NCBI GenBank assembly: GCA_020051775.1
Contig: JAGVQJ010000170.1
Coordinates: 1-32,532 of the forward strand
Direction of reading: 5' to 3'
DNA from: Calditrichota bacterium
Lineage (GTDB): Bacteria > Electryoneota > B3-LCP
DNA length: 32,532 bases
The notes beneath the pieces are model-generated. The model saw only the letters and a list, made by a program, of their open reading frames with translations. It was not told the origin of the DNA and searched no databases. Shown here piece after piece: positions 16,090-24,148 of this stretch (position 1 is the first letter of the stretch; every line of letters starts with the position of its first letter). A program made the position numbers and the translations under genes.

Positions 16090-16125
16090 CTCCTCGAAGC
16101 GAAGAGGAGTTTGGACAGTCCTGTC
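16090..16125. repeat. Two adjacent inverted repeats between recO and dprA
   Basis: CTCCTC-N8-GAGGAG (16090-16109) and GACAG-TC-CTGTC (16114-16125) lie in the 79-base gap after the recO stop. Neither is followed by a good T run, so they are processing or attenuation hairpins, or chance, rather than a clear terminator. Confidence 0.35.
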
Positions 16126-16134
16126 TGTTAGTAT

Positions 16135-16908
16135 TTACTCTTTCGGTTCGACACCCCAGTAGAGGCTGGGAAGCAATTTCCAGCTTTCCAGCGTTTGCAA
16201 TCCCGAAACGTGATATTTGAAGTACTGCAAGAAAAGGACCTCAATGCGTCTGCCGGTCGAGGGATTTACGCTAATTCTGGGGGAGATCTCCACCGGGCAT
16301 GTGTCGAGGAAACGAAGCACGCCCCAGAACTCTCCGCCCAGGTGCAGCATGGTCGGCTTATCTACATGGCAATGACTACAAACAAAGCTGCCTAATTCCA
16401 GATCGAATCCGCGCATAGGGCCTTTCGATCCACAGGAGCGGCAATTCTGCAGGTTCATGCCGAAACCCAATAGACGGCAGAGTTGCAGTAGGCAGTGCCA
16501 GCGGATGGTCCAGGGGGCGGTTTCAACTTGATCCAACGCCCCCAAAGCGCTGGTTAAAACCTGGAAAAGCTCAGCGTGGACGTCTTCCGGTAGTGTGCAA
16601 CGCAATGTGGTTTCTGCCAACGAAAGCCCCGTATACGTCCGCTTCAAGTCATTACGAAGCCCCAGGTATGAAGCGACCAAATCAGCCGACTTGAAATTTT
16701 GTAGATCCCGGCCCGGCTTGTAATAATACTGCAACTCAACGCGATTCAGAGTTTCCACGCCGCCAGGGAATTTTTTCGTCCCTTTACGTCCGCCTTTGAT
16801 CATCACCGAAATTCGACCTCGATCTCGAGTGAAAGCGGAAATGATCTTGGAAGTTTCGCTGAACTTGCGCGTCTGTAAGATGATTGCTTCTGATTGGACA
16901 AGCGGCAT
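16135..16908 (-). CDS. recO: DNA repair protein RecO
   Basis: Recombination mediator of 257 residues that, with RecR, loads RecA on SSB-coated DNA in gap repair. The N-terminal OB fold begins with SEAIILQTRKFSETSKIISAFTRDRG, typical of RecO. The helical C-terminal domain carries a four-Cys zinc site: Cys156, Cys159, Cys177, Cys180. The gene starts 11 bases after rsmA and is part of the leftward housekeeping operon. Length and motifs are normal. Confidence 0.93.
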   Translation of the reverse strand: MPLVQSEAIILQTRKFSETSKIISAFTRDRGRISVMIKGGRKGTKKFPGGVETLNRVELQYYYKPGRDLQNFKSADLVASYLGLRNDLKRTYTGLSLAETTLRCTLPEDVHAELFQVLTSALGALDQVETAPWTIRWHCLLQLCRLLGFGMNLQNCRSCGSKGPMRGFDLELGSFVCSHCHVDKPTMLHLGGEFWGVLRFLDTCPVEISPRISVNPSTGRRIEVLFLQYFKYHVSGLQTLESWKLLPSLYWGVEPKE

Positions 16909-16919
16909 GAACAGAAAGT

Positions 16920-17801
16920 TTAATATGGGGTTGATCCAATTTCGCTTGCCCCTTTGGGGTTCGGAATCGGTTTGATTTTATCGAATAAATCAATGAATTC
17001 CTGAGTTGAAAGCTCTTCCGGACGCCGGGTTAGATCAAAATCCACTCGCGTCCAATCCGGATTGATCCAATGCCATGACCCCAGAGTGTTCTTCAGCATC
17101 TTGCGACGCTGAGTAAAAACGTGGTGCACCAGGTCGCTGAAGAGCTGGGGGTTCGTGATACTGTAGAGCGGCTTTGAGTGAAAATTCAAACGCGCGACAG
17201 CTGAATAAACCTTGGGGGGTGGGATGAAGGCCGTCGGTGGTACCGTGAAAAGGAGTTCAGCCTCAGCCACAAGTGCGCGCAGGACGGTGATGATTCCGTA
17301 ATTTTTGTTACGCGGCGCCGAGCATAAACGTTGCGCTACTTCGCGCTGCAACATCAGCGTCGCGGATTTCATGCGCGGCGCTCCTTGATCCATCAGCTTT
17401 TGAGCGGTTTCAAAGAGACGGAAAAGAATCGAACTGGACAATGAATAGGGGACATTCCCCACAACTTTGACCGGCGTAGACACTTGATGAATGTAATCAA
17501 CCAGATCAAAGCGCATGAAATCGTCGAAAACCAGGTCCAGTCCGGGATGTCCGCCAAAATTTTTCTCCAGAGAAGGGCGCAACCGCAAATCCAGCTCAAC
17601 GGCAGTAACCCGATGGCTGGCCTTCAGTAAAAAGCGCAGTAGCACCCCGCGCCCAGGGCCGATTTCTAGCGCTCGATCCTCCCAGCGAAGATCCATTGCC
17701 TTTACAATCCGGTCGGCAATCTCCTCGTCTTGAAGAAAATGCTGGCCCAGCTCCTTTTTGGGAGGCGGGCCTTTAAGACGCGGGTGGGAGTTTATCTTCA
17801 G
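16920..17801 (-). CDS. rsmA: 16S rRNA dimethyladenosine transferase RsmA (KsgA), non-ATG start
   Basis: Dimethylates two adjacent adenines in helix 45 of 16S rRNA. Motifs: SAM-binding EIGPGRGVLLRFLL, catalytic NVPYSLSSSIL (NLPY family), and the helical C-terminal domain. The first ATG (17696) would remove the conserved N-terminus. Upstream and in frame the sequence reads PPPKKELGQHFLQDEEIADRIVKA, the family hallmark LGQxFL. No ATG, GTG or TTG exists between that motif and the in-frame stop at 17838-17840. CTG at 17801 has AGGA seven bases before it and gives about 293 residues, inside the normal range. It overlaps the end of rsmD by 29 bases, so coupled translation is likely. An ATT or ATA start, or a sequence error, are alternatives. 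Confidence 0.85.
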   Translation of the reverse strand: MKINSHPRLKGPPPKKELGQHFLQDEEIADRIVKAMDLRWEDRALEIGPGRGVLLRFLLKASHRVTAVELDLRLRPSLEKNFGGHPGLDLVFDDFMRFDLVDYIHQVSTPVKVVGNVPYSLSSSILFRLFETAQKLMDQGAPRMKSATLMLQREVAQRLCSAPRNKNYGIITVLRALVAEAELLFTVPPTAFIPPPKVYSAVARLNFHSKPLYSITNPQLFSDLVHHVFTQRRKMLKNTLGSWHWINPDWTRVDFDLTRRPEELSTQEFIDLFDKIKPIPNPKGASEIGSTPY

Positions 17802-18342
17802 GTTTTGATCCTGACTTATGACGTTTAATGAAATGGATTATAGTGTCCCCGAATTTACGCTGATCTATCAAGTCCAGTGCGGCGGGGATAACCAGGGAAT
17901 GGTAGCGGTCGGATTCCAAGATCAACAAAGCTTCCGGTCCCAGCGCGATAGATTCGACCAGAGCCTCCAATAATCTTGCATAATCCACCCGATCGTAGGG
18001 TGGATCGCAGAAGATCCAACCGAAGGATTCGTTGGTTTTTCGCAGGAAATCGAAGGCATCCTGCTTTATCATTCGAACCGTGTTAGTTTCCAGGTTGCGC
18101 AAATTGTCGTGAATGGCTCCTTGAGAATGCCTCGACAAATCCACGAAACAAACACTGCGTGCGCCACGCGACAGCGCTTCCAATCCCAGAGCCCCTGAAC
18201 CGGCGTACAAGTCGAGCACGTCCTTTCCTTCAGGCTCTTCCAGAATGGAAAAGATGGCCTCGCGTACGCGGTCGGTTGTGGCTCGGGCGCCGACTGGGAC
18301 TTTCAAATTGCGCCCTCGCCAGGTTCCTGAAATGATTCTCAC
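17773..18342 (-). CDS. rsmD: 16S rRNA (guanine966-N2)-methyltransferase RsmD
   Basis: Methyltransferase of 189 residues modifying G966 of 16S rRNA. The start MRIISGTWRGRNLKVP is characteristic, followed by RVREAIFSIL, SAM motif DLYAGSGALGLEALSRGA and the catalytic FCDPPYD (Asp113-Tyr116), which marks N6/N2 base methyltransferases. Length matches the family. Its 3' end contains the start of rsmA, placing two ribosomal RNA methyltransferases in tandem. The usual downstream partner coaD is not here. Confidence 0.95.
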   Translation of the reverse strand: MRIISGTWRGRNLKVPVGARATTDRVREAIFSILEEPEGKDVLDLYAGSGALGLEALSRGARSVCFVDLSRHSQGAIHDNLRNLETNTVRMIKQDAFDFLRKTNESFGWIFCDPPYDRVDYARLLEALVESIALGPEALLILESDRYHSLVIPAALDLIDQRKFGDTIIHFIKRHKSGSKPEDKLPPAS

Positions 18343-18369
18343 AAAGGTCGGCAGGTAAAAAATGTGAGG

Positions 18370-19857
18370 CTAAATATTCAGCGCTAAACGGGACTCCTGG
18401 TCGTCCCAAGGGATGTAGATAACGCGGTAGAATGCGTAATTGCTGCTTGAAATTTCGTCCAAGAAAGCCATGATATTTGCTTTAGATCCCGTAAACGCCA
18501 ATGCCTCGCTGGTTAACCCGTGTTTCTTAGCCAGGGCGGTAATAATATCATCATTCGGTTGAATGGAAGCGGTAGCCTCTGATTTTAATTTGAAATGCCC
18601 ACAGATGAGAAAGATGGATTCCTGTGACGCAGTGCCATCACTTATCAGTTTGAGCGTAGAGATATCCGGCCAGGCTTGCAGGCGGGCAAGGACGGTTTGG
18701 GCTTCACTGGAATCCGGCGCCGAGAAGCGGAATATGAATCTCTCTTGAGTAAAGCTGACCAGCTCTGTGCGAGCTTCTCCCGCAACTTCCAAGAATTCCC
18801 GCCATAGCTGCAACCTGCGCGTCATGGGTACTCCAGCGTGGCGTCGGGTCTCAATCATGCTGGCCAACTCTCCGGGATTCGGTTCAACCAATGCTTCCTG
18901 GGCAACCTTGTCAGATGAATCCGGATGAGTCGTCGCCGTCAAAGTTGAATCTGAAAGGTCTTCGGCCAGAGTCTCTTGAGCGGTCAAGGTGCTTTCCGCG
19001 GCGGCCATTTCAAGTTGACGAGTGGTAACCGGCGGCGCAGGACGCTTTGTATTGGTGAACAACTTTATCCCTACAACAGCCAGGAGGATTATCGCAGCTA
19101 CAGCGATCAGAAACCCCCTGGAGGAGCGTTTGTGAGGCAATTCCGAAATGTGATCGAATTCCTGAACGGGCGCTTCTATTGCCAATTCTTCCGGCGCCGG
19201 CTCCAGTTCCGTTTTAAATTCAGGCTCTTGCAAGGGCGCTATTTCAATTTCCGGTTCGGGTTCCGGTATGACAACCACTTCAGGTTCGGGTACGGCTGGC
19301 GGAATCGGTTGAATCCGAGCTTCAGTCTCCTTCGGTTTTTCGGCTTCAGGGATCTGCCCTTTCGCGCCTAAATTGATGTTGCTGAACCCCTCCTCATCCA
19401 GGTATAGACCACTCAAGTGAAACCCTGCTTCCTGCAGGGTTAGCGCGATTAGGTCGCACAGCTTGATTCTCAATGCCGTCAAGTGAATGACTGCCCCGTT
19501 TCTTTCGTCCCACCCGTAGCGATATTGATCCATCCGTCCCAAGAGAGCTGCGCCCAATTCCCAAAGTAAATGTTCCTCCAATTGATCATCAGGCAAACCT
19601 GGTGCAGGAACCTCCAGTGTAACGCCCCATCGAGGCGGCAGCAACAAATCCACCCGATTGTCTTCCGACGCGGAAAGGGAGCGTAATGCGGACAATGCTT
19701 GAACCAGGCGAGTGCGGCTTTTTTCGGAAATCAGAACCAAAGGAGATAGTTCGAAGTCGAACTCTATCCTTGCGACAGCGGCTTCGGCAGATTGATTGTC
19801 CGCCTCCGCCGGTGTTAGAGTCGCTTCTCGGGGTTGCCATTTCAGCAGAAGTGACAT
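18370..19857 (-). CDS. Single-chain PilM/PilN/PilO-like membrane protein
   Basis: Protein of 495 residues, not closely recognised. Residues about 30-160 look like half of a PilM/GspL-type actin-like domain (RVDLLLPPRWGVTLEVPAPG, LEEHLLWELGAAL, then LQEAGFHLSGLYLDEEG). A Pro/Glu-rich linker (165-240) leads to one TM helix (247-267). The periplasmic part (about 270-495) contains two ferredoxin-like units similar to PilN and PilO: RLQLWREFLEVAG with RFIFRFSAPDSSEAQTVLARL, then IMAFLDEISSSNYAFYRVIYI. These three proteins usually come from separate genes of a type IV pilus or type II secretion alignment complex. AAGGA precedes the ATG, 20 bases after comEA-like stop. The assignment is pattern-based and tentative. 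Confidence 0.55.
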   Translation of the reverse strand: MSLLLKWQPREATLTPAEADNQSAEAAVARIEFDFELSPLVLISEKSRTRLVQALSALRSLSASEDNRVDLLLPPRWGVTLEVPAPGLPDDQLEEHLLWELGAALLGRMDQYRYGWDERNGAVIHLTALRIKLCDLIALTLQEAGFHLSGLYLDEEGFSNINLGAKGQIPEAEKPKETEARIQPIPPAVPEPEVVVIPEPEPEIEIAPLQEPEFKTELEPAPEELAIEAPVQEFDHISELPHKRSSRGFLIAVAAIILLAVVGIKLFTNTKRPAPPVTTRQLEMAAAESTLTAQETLAEDLSDSTLTATTHPDSSDKVAQEALVEPNPGELASMIETRRHAGVPMTRRLQLWREFLEVAGEARTELVSFTQERFIFRFSAPDSSEAQTVLARLQAWPDISTLKLISDGTASQESIFLICGHFKLKSEATASIQPNDDIITALAKKHGLTSEALAFTGSKANIMAFLDEISSSNYAFYRVIYIPWDDQESRLALNI

Positions 19858-19877
19858 AGGTTGTTCCTTAATACTGA

Positions 19878-20312
19878 TTACCTTGAGGTATCCGCTTTAA
19901 ACGTCACTAAGGGGCGGATTTTTTCCAGGCGTTTAGGCCCAATCCCAGGCACTCCCAGTAGATCGTCCGCACGTTTGAAGCCGCCCAGACTATCCCGCCT
20001 GGTCACGATACGCCGGGCTAGAGTTGGGCCGATACCCGGCAACTTTTCCAATTGTTCGCAGGTTGCTGTATTCAAATCATAGTTGTCGGTGGTATGAACA
20101 ATGGTATCTTGAGAAATAAGTATCGTGTCTGCGCCCTCGATTTTGCGGAGGGCTGCCAGACTTAAAGAATCCGCCGCCGTCAACGGGGGAAGCGCCGGTG
20201 CGTGGTGCCGTTGATAGACCTGATATCCCAAACCGACCAGAAGGGCTGCGCAAATCAGCAGTAATGCGCTTCGTTCACCCGGTGTAAACCCCCATTTCCA
20301 GGAGTCAGTCAT
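19878..20312 (-). CDS. comEA: ComEA-like helix-hairpin-helix DNA-binding protein
   Basis: Protein of 144 residues. An N-terminal TM anchor (about 15-33) and short linker lead to a C-terminal tandem helix-hairpin-helix domain: DLNTATCEQLEKLPGIGPTLARRI and the second hairpin LLGVPGIGPKRLEKIRPLV. ComEA binds double-stranded DNA in the periplasm during transformation. ATG at 20312 is used; a GTG two codons earlier is equally possible and the ribosome site is weak either way. It lies between dnaJ and the pilus-like gene, which together with dprA hints at a competence function. HhH proteins of this type also occur widely without competence, so the role is not proved. Confidence 0.85.
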   Translation of the reverse strand: MTDSWKWGFTPGERSALLLICAALLVGLGYQVYQRHHAPALPPLTAADSLSLAALRKIEGADTILISQDTIVHTTDNYDLNTATCEQLEKLPGIGPTLARRIVTRRDSLGGFKRADDLLGVPGIGPKRLEKIRPLVTFKADTSR

Positions 20313-20330
20313 AACCACTTGCCGCCCGTT

Positions 20331-21467
20331 CTAAGTACGCAACGAGTCCTTAAATTTGCGAAAAAAAGATTTGGCTTCTTCCTGAGGCTTAAATCCGTTA
20401 TGTTGTGTCAACTCCTCTAAAAGCCGTCTTTCCTCGGGGGTGAGTTTCGTGGGGATGTAGACCGAGACCATGACCAGTTCATCGCCCGAACCGGTGCCGT
20501 TCAGATGCTTGATCCCTTTGTTTTTGAGGCGTAAAACCTTGCCTGATTCCATCCCCGGCGGAATCGTGACGTTGACGCGGCTGTTTAAAGCTGGAACCTC
20601 GACCTCGTCACCCAAGGCGGCCTGCGGGTAACTGATCAGCAACCTGTAGAGGATATCATCACCATGCCGTTCAAAATGCTCGTGCGGCTTCTCCTCGATG
20701 ACGACATAAACGTCTCCGGCCGGACCGCCACGCAATCCGGCATTACCCTGCCCGCGCAGAGTTAAGTAATTGCCGGTGCTGACTCCGGCGGGAATATTCA
20801 CCGACAAGGTGACTTCGCCCTTGAACCGCCCCTCGCCTTCGCAACGAGTGCACTTGTTGGTCACGATCTCACCACTGCCCCCGCATTGCGGGCAAATGGA
20901 CGTCTGCACGAATTGACCAAGAAAAGAGCGCGTCACATGGCGCACCTCGCCCCGCCCTTGACAGGTGGGGCAAGCCGTAGGCTTTGATCCTTGAGCCGAT
21001 CCCGATCCTTGACAGACCTCGCAAGTTTTTAATCGGGATATTTTGATTTTCTTCACACCGCCGGTGGCTACGTCTTCCAGATCCAGTTTCAAGGGGATTT
21101 GAAGATCACTGCCGCGTCGCAGTTTATCCCCATAGCCGGCGCGGCCGCCTCCGAAAAAATCGGTAAAACTACCGAACCCCCCCTCCATGAAGACGCGCAA
21201 GGCGTCGGACAAATCAAAGCCGAAATCGTTAAAATCGCCCGTACCGGGGGAAGTTTGTCCAAAGCGGTCGTAGTTAGCCCGTTTTTGCGGATCGGAGAGT
21301 ACCGCGTAAGCTTCTGCGACCTGCTTGAACTTATCTTCGGCTTCCTTGTCCCCTTTATTTTTATCCGGATGAAAGCGGATGGCCAATTTGCGGTAGGATT
21401 TTTTTATCTCCTCCAGCTCCGCCTGGCGATCAACTCCCAGTATTTCGTAATAATTGGATTTCACCAT
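20331..21467 (-). CDS. dnaJ: Chaperone protein DnaJ
   Basis: Hsp40 co-chaperone of 378 residues that stimulates DnaK ATPase and binds unfolded protein. It has a J domain with His33-Pro34-Asp35, a Gly/Phe region (about 70-115, [13 protein letters not shown]), four zinc-binding CxxCxGxG repeats ([32 protein letters not shown]) and the C-terminal substrate-binding domain. All elements of a type I DnaJ are intact. It starts 15 bases after grpE in the hrcA-grpE-dnaJ set; dnaK, which often lies between grpE and dnaJ, is absent here. Confidence 0.98.
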   Translation of the reverse strand: MVKSNYYEILGVDRQAELEEIKKSYRKLAIRFHPDKNKGDKEAEDKFKQVAEAYAVLSDPQKRANYDRFGQTSPGTGDFNDFGFDLSDALRVFMEGGFGSFTDFFGGGRAGYGDKLRRGSDLQIPLKLDLEDVATGGVKKIKISRLKTCEVCQGSGSAQGSKPTACPTCQGRGEVRHVTRSFLGQFVQTSICPQCGGSGEIVTNKCTRCEGEGRFKGEVTLSVNIPAGVSTGNYLTLRGQGNAGLRGGPAGDVYVVIEEKPHEHFERHGDDILYRLLISYPQAALGDEVEVPALNSRVNVTIPPGMESGKVLRLKNKGIKHLNGTGSGDELVMVSVYIPTKLTPEERRLLEELTQHNGFKPQEEAKSFFRKFKDSLRT

Positions 21468-21482
21468 CTATTTCCAAATTCG

Positions 21483-22037
21483 TCAGGATGAAACCACCAC
21501 TTTGCCGTGGCGGATGACTTTATCCCCCAACCGATACCCGCGAGCGTACTCTTGCAGCACAGTGCCCGGTTCGACGCCGCTTTGCGGTTGCTGCATGACC
21601 GCCTCGTGTAACTGCGGATCGAAGGGTTGCCCCACCGCTTCCAGCGGCTTCAAACCTCGGGCGGTCAGCAGGGTATTCAATTTATCGTAGATCATGCGAG
21701 CGCCCCTTAAAAAGGTCTCGCGATCGTATTTTTCCTCTTCGGCTGTGGAAAATAACCTCTCGAAATCGTCCAACACCGGTAGCAGTTGGATAATCAGGTT
21801 TTCTTCGGTTACCCGTGCAATGGAGGATGATTCCTGTTGCTTGCGTTTTCTGAAATTCTCAAAATCAGCAGCCTTGCGCAGGAACAGGTCTTTATACTCA
21901 TCCAGCTCTAACTTTAGCTGTCGGAGTTGATCGGTTAATTCCGTGGCCGAGGCTTCAGAATCCTTAGTTTCCGAAGCTTCCGTATCGTCGCCCTCGATAA
22001 TTTCGTTCGGTACGTTTTTTGTTTCGCGGTTTTCCAC
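21483..22037 (-). CDS. grpE: Nucleotide exchange factor GrpE
   Basis: Protein of 184 residues that releases ADP from DnaK. An acidic N-terminal tail (about 1-35) is followed by a long coiled coil (LRQLKLELDEYKDLFLRKAA, DFENFRKR) and the C-terminal beta domain with PFDPQLHEAVMQ and GYRLGDKVIRHGKVVV, the family signature. GTG is the start because no ATG occurs before the conserved part; GGGAG lies about 12 bases upstream. It precedes dnaJ by 15 bases and may have its own promoter in the gap after hrcA. Confidence 0.97.
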   Translation of the reverse strand: MENRETKNVPNEIIEGDDTEASETKDSEASATELTDQLRQLKLELDEYKDLFLRKAADFENFRKRKQQESSSIARVTEENLIIQLLPVLDDFERLFSTAEEEKYDRETFLRGARMIYDKLNTLLTARGLKPLEAVGQPFDPQLHEAVMQQPQSGVEPGTVLQEYARGYRLGDKVIRHGKVVVSS

Positions 22038-22070
22038 GTTGCTGTGTTACTCCCTATCCTCAAATTGTAG

Positions 22071-22089
22071 ACATTATGAAAAATAATGT
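22071..22089. repeat. Inverted repeat ACATTAT-GAAAA-ATAATGT upstream of grpE
   Basis: Perfect seven-base arms with a five-base centre lie in the 92-base gap between hrcA and grpE. About 20 bases 5' of it on the minus strand is TATAAT (22109-22114), a possible -10 box, so the repeat would fall near the start of a grpE-dnaJ transcript. It is not a CIRCE element (TTAGCACTC-N9-GAGTGCTAA). Confidence 0.45.
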
Positions 22090-22129
22090 ATTATTTTCGC
22101 ATCATATTATACTATTGAGTAGTTGATGA

Positions 22130-23158
22130 TTATTCTTCCCCCAGTGAATCTATTTTTTTCGCCGTGTATTCTACAATAGAGACCGCCTTGGAATAGTTCA
22201 TGCGGGTGGGGCCGATCAGTCCGACGGCGCCGCACAGATTGCCAAAGCGGTAGGGCGCCGATACGATGGACAGTGATGATAAGGGCCCCAGCGCATTCTC
22301 TGTGCCTATTTTCACCTCCACGCCGCCTTCATTGCGGGCGAAAAGATGGAGGAATAATTTCTTATCTTCCAGTAAGGTGAGCACTTTGCGTAGTTCGTCC
22401 ACGCTGTAAAACTCCGGTTGCGAGGCTAATGCCCTCATGCCGTCCATCACGTAATCATCGCGTTCGCTGAAGGAAAACACCCGATCGGCTTGGTTGACCA
22501 TAGTGCGCAACACCGGGGTGCTGTCAATGGTGCTGCCCTTCATTCGTTGTGCGATGGATTTGCGGATTTCTTCCAGCGTCAATCCGGACAACCGCTCGTT
22601 CAAGTACGCGGTCACCCACTCCAACTCTTTGCGAGTGATCTTGGCTTCGACTTCAAGCAGCAGTGATCGCACCAGTCCTGATTGGATAGTGATAACAGCC
22701 AGAACCTTTTCCCCGCCGATACCGATCAAATCAATCCGGTGCAGGATAGCTTCCTGGAACCGCGGCGACATGACCACACAGAGCAGGTTGGATATATCCG
22801 AAAGAAGATGGGCCGTTTGTTCCAAAACATTCACGATGTCCACCGATCTGACCCGAGTGATCTCGCGGTCGAGGAGCTCCTTCTCGCGGACGCTTAAGCG
22901 AGCGTGTGACATCAAGTCATCCACGAATAACCGGTAGCCCAATTCGGTGGGAATGCGGCCGGCGGAAGTGTGTGGATGATCGAGTAGGCCCAGCTCCTCC
23001 AGATCCGCCATGACATTGCGGATGGTAGCCGGGGAAAACCGTCCCTTTAGCCGTTTGGATAGAGTGCGCGAGGCGATGGGTGTGGCGGTCAGTATATACT
23101 CCGCAATCACCTCCCGCAAAATCATCTTTTCACGATCGTTCAGATCTCTCTTAAACAT
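22130..23158 (-). CDS. hrcA: Heat-inducible transcription repressor HrcA
   Basis: Repressor of 342 residues that normally shuts off groE and dnaK operons by binding CIRCE. The N-terminal winged helix (LNDREKMILREVIAEYI, then RFSPATIRNVMADLEELG and HTSAGRIPTELGYRLFVD) and the C-terminal GAF-like effector domain with GLIGPTRMNYSKAVSIVEYT are both intact. ATG at 23158 matches the family start. There is no Shine-Dalgarno, and a promoter candidate predicts transcription starting almost at the ATG, so the mRNA may be leaderless. It heads hrcA-grpE-dnaJ. Confidence 0.96.
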   Translation of the reverse strand: MFKRDLNDREKMILREVIAEYILTATPIASRTLSKRLKGRFSPATIRNVMADLEELGLLDHPHTSAGRIPTELGYRLFVDDLMSHARLSVREKELLDREITRVRSVDIVNVLEQTAHLLSDISNLLCVVMSPRFQEAILHRIDLIGIGGEKVLAVITIQSGLVRSLLLEVEAKITRKELEWVTAYLNERLSGLTLEEIRKSIAQRMKGSTIDSTPVLRTMVNQADRVFSFSERDDYVMDGMRALASQPEFYSVDELRKVLTLLEDKKLFLHLFARNEGGVEVKIGTENALGPLSSLSIVSAPYRFGNLCGAVGLIGPTRMNYSKAVSIVEYTAKKIDSLGEE

Positions 23159-23165
23159 ATTTACA

Positions 23166-23194
23166 AAGTTAATACATGAATCGGAGAATGTCAA
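23166..23194 (-). promoter_or_regulatory. Candidate hrcA promoter (TTGACA-N17-TAACTT)
   Basis: TTGACA is a perfect -35 hexamer; TAACTT at 17 bases is a fair -10. The predicted start, about 23159, is one base before the hrcA ATG, explaining the missing ribosome site. The -35 lies inside an inverted repeat described separately. Confidence 0.45.
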
Positions 23195-23208
23195 GTGAAT
23201 TCCTTGAC
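23190..23208. repeat. Inverted repeat GTCAAG-N7-CTTGAC over the hrcA -35 region
   Basis: Six-base perfect arms enclose TGAATTC. Each arm carries a TTGAC -35-like core, one facing hrcA and one facing rightward; the latter is followed after 18 bases by TATTAT inside the 3' end of ppx. It could be an operator for autoregulation of hrcA. It does not resemble CIRCE. Confidence 0.4.
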
Positions 23209-23229
23209 TTTACGGCATTTCCCCAGGTA

Positions 23230-24144
23230 TTATACTCCCGAAACGAGCAATCCGTACCGCAAACCCCGTTCGGAAGTGAAATATTCCTCGCGCTTAAATT
23301 TTTGCAGCAAATTCGCGATGATCAACGCTCCCGGCAGAATGATCTCAGCGCGCCGCCAACCGAGGCCGGGAATGCCGCGCCGCTCTTCCAAATTCAGATC
23401 GGCAAATTGCTTGATAAACCTTTTCAACCGTCGGTTCGTGATCCGGTGATCGGCAAGCTTTTCAGGTTGATAGGATTCCAACCCCAGGTCTGCGGAGGCT
23501 AAAGCTGAAGCTGTGCCACCGCAAATGATCATCCGAGCGTCGGCTATCTCGTCGAAATCCGGAATTTCGTTAAAGCTTTGCTGGATTCGTTCTCGTATCG
23601 CCCCTATTTCTTCGGCGGTAGCCGGATCATGCCGGATGAAGTGGCGATCCAGAGAAACCACCCCAATTCCCAGTGATACGGATTTCACTGGAAAACCAGC
23701 CACCCCCAGGCTGATTTCAGTCGAACCGCCGCCGACGTCTGCCAAGAGGATTTTTTGCGCCGGATCCTCCAACCCGGAAATCACACCCTGGTAGGTGAGG
23801 CGCGCTTCCTCCAACCCGGAAATCGTCCTGATTTTAAGATTGAGATTGGTGCGCGCCTTGTCTATCAAATCGTCGGCATTGATGGCGCGCCGCAAGGCTG
23901 CAGTGGCAGCCACCCGGATTTCCACCGCATCGGTATCTTCAGCTATCTTTTTAAACTCAGACAATTGCTTCAAGTTCAATTCGATAGTAGCCGGCGATAG
24001 ACGCCCCTCTTCATCCAAGCCGCGGCCCAGATCGTTCGTGCGTACCTCCTGGCGCAGTGGCGTGATTCGTCCGTTCCGATCAACCTGCGCCAGTAGGAAC
24101 AGGCTGGAATTGGTGCCCAGATCAATCGCAGCGAGAACTCTCAT
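23230..24144 (-). CDS. ppx: Ppx/GppA family exopolyphosphatase
   Basis: Protein of 304 residues of the actin-like ASKHA fold. It hydrolyses terminal phosphates of polyphosphate and/or pppGpp. Phosphate-1 motif IDLGTNSSLFLLAQV (7-21), the conserved ATAALRRAIN and ISGLEEARLTYQG segments, and phosphate-2 motif LLADVGGGSTEISLG are present. The length is that of short two-domain Ppx/GppA proteins without the C-terminal HD-like domain. The gene starts four bases after the upstream peptidase stop. Specificity between polyP and pppGpp cannot be told. Confidence 0.92.
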   Translation of the reverse strand: MRVLAAIDLGTNSSLFLLAQVDRNGRITPLRQEVRTNDLGRGLDEEGRLSPATIELNLKQLSEFKKIAEDTDAVEIRVAATAALRRAINADDLIDKARTNLNLKIRTISGLEEARLTYQGVISGLEDPAQKILLADVGGGSTEISLGVAGFPVKSVSLGIGVVSLDRHFIRHDPATAEEIGAIRERIQQSFNEIPDFDEIADARMIICGGTASALASADLGLESYQPEKLADHRITNRRLKRFIKQFADLNLEERRGIPGLGWRRAEIILPGALIIANLLQKFKREEYFTSERGLRYGLLVSGV

Positions 24145-24148
24145 GAGC

